Shown: piece after piece, positions 63,666 to 64,000 of the stretch | How positions within the stretch are numbered: position 1 is the stretch's first letter | How the letters are laid out: each line of letters starts with the position of its first letter | DNA from: Tunturiibacter empetritectus | Lineage (GTDB): Bacteria > Acidobacteriota > Terriglobia > Terriglobales > Acidobacteriaceae | Reading direction: 5' to 3' | DNA: 64,000 nt | Assembly (NCBI RefSeq): GCF_013410875.1 | Contig: NZ_JACCCU010000001.1 | Location: 372,001-436,000 of the forward strand | Translations under genes and position numbers: made by a program | The notes under the pieces: model-generated | What the model saw: the letters and a program-made list of their open reading frames with translations, nothing else | Told to the model about the DNA's origin: nothing | The model's database searches: none

Positions 63666-64000
63666 GTGGCAAAGATTGCAACGGCAGAAGGACCCCATGA
63701 CGGACTAAAGCTGCTCTTTGCAACCAGCGATGACGCGGCTCTTCTTGATATCGGCCAGGAGCTGGCACCGGCGTTCTTCATCCGCATGGCTCCCGATTCA
63801 GTAGCCCTCTTCCAAAGCCTCGCCGAGCAAGCCCCCGAGATCGTCGTCATCGATCTCGACACGATCGTCCCCAACGGCACCGACGTCTTTGCCTACATCG
63901 AATCCGTGCGTGCTGCCGCGCCGCAGATTCTATGCCTCGCCATCTCGCGCACCCCTCTGCGAAACGCCCGTCAGCGTACAAAAAAAGCTGGCGGAGACGA
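63666..64000 (+). CDS. Receiver/CheY-like protein, 5' part
   Basis: Starts at a GTG at 63666 with GAGG at 63656-63659; open to the right edge, 111 complete codons visible. The fold resembles a response-regulator receiver in outline: LLFATSDDAALLDIGQELAP, then EIVVIDLDTIVP (possible phospho-Asp region) and ILCLAISRTPLR. The DD acidic pair of true receivers is displaced, so it may be a pseudo-receiver. The rest is outside the window. Confidence 0.65.
   Translation, partial: MAKIATAEGPHDGLKLLFATSDDAALLDIGQELAPAFFIRMAPDSVALFQSLAEQAPEIVVIDLDTIVPNGTDVFAYIESVRAAAPQILCLAISRTPLRNARQRTKKAGGD

Noticed and set aside
1..64000. CRISPR array, rRNA operon, complete insertion sequence or prophage
   Set aside because: No regularly spaced repeats, no rRNA sequence, no transposase and no phage structural genes are visible.

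Overview
The window looks like a chromosomal segment of an Acidobacteriota, most likely class Terriglobia (Edaphobacter/Granulicella/Terriglobus-like). This is inferred from the gene set. There are two long TonB-dependent receptors with an N-terminal carboxypeptidase-regulatory-like domain, a B12-dependent ribonucleotide reductase, and many secreted beta-propeller and TPR proteins. A DUF2007-type protein, CusRS-like signalling and interspersed palindromic repeats with the core GTGCCCCA...TGGG point the same way. No phage or complete insertion sequence is visible.

Region by region. 1-8.3 kb is mostly housekeeping: the end of a zinc-ribbon protein, an M1 peptidase, CorA, a bestrophin/carbonic anhydrase operon, a thioredoxin-fold protein, an HNH nuclease and a glycosyltransferase family 39 gene broken by a single amber codon. 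8.7-16 kb has a frameshifted beta-propeller lipoprotein and nrdJ, which has a good NrdR box and a REP-like element translated inside its linker. 16.0-17.9 kb is a small AT-richer island between two strong terminators. It encodes an AvcD/DcdV-type anti-phage dCTP deaminase followed by an apparently undescribed 57-residue basic protein. 17.9-20 kb holds a cupin, small ORFs, repeats and a decayed Sel1-repeat gene.

20-31.8 kb is a carbohydrate locus. A LacI-type regulator lies between a transporter/ribokinase/SUMF1-domain operon and a TonB-dependent receptor. Both targets carry the identical palindrome TGAAAGCTTTCA at the same distance from a predicted promoter, so this is a readable two-target regulon. 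A TPR protein and a seven-haem cytochrome follow. 32-39 kb has small proteins (DUF4188, DUF1330, STAS), a glycine-rich secreted protein and a pullulanase with three CBM41 modules. 39-44.9 kb has an isochorismatase, an alginate-export-type porin, a MarR regulator and a two-component system. 45-51.5 kb has a second TonB-dependent receptor divergent from a YVTN-propeller/phosphoesterase fusion, with a Pho-box-like site between them.

51.5-55.2 kb is degraded sequence around an esterase and a TetR gene: fragments of a TonB receptor, an SDR and an SNF2 helicase (the last in two pieces of opposite orientation), ending at a tRNA-Ala(GGC). This suggests a worn integration site. 55.4-64 kb returns to housekeeping: an ECF sigma/anti-sigma pair, SnoaL-like and HAD proteins, a TPR protein, rnc-lepB, a TonB-C-domain protein and the start of a receiver-like protein.

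The best candidate for something new is the dCTP deaminase plus small-protein cassette. The LacI regulon and the tRNA-side debris are next.
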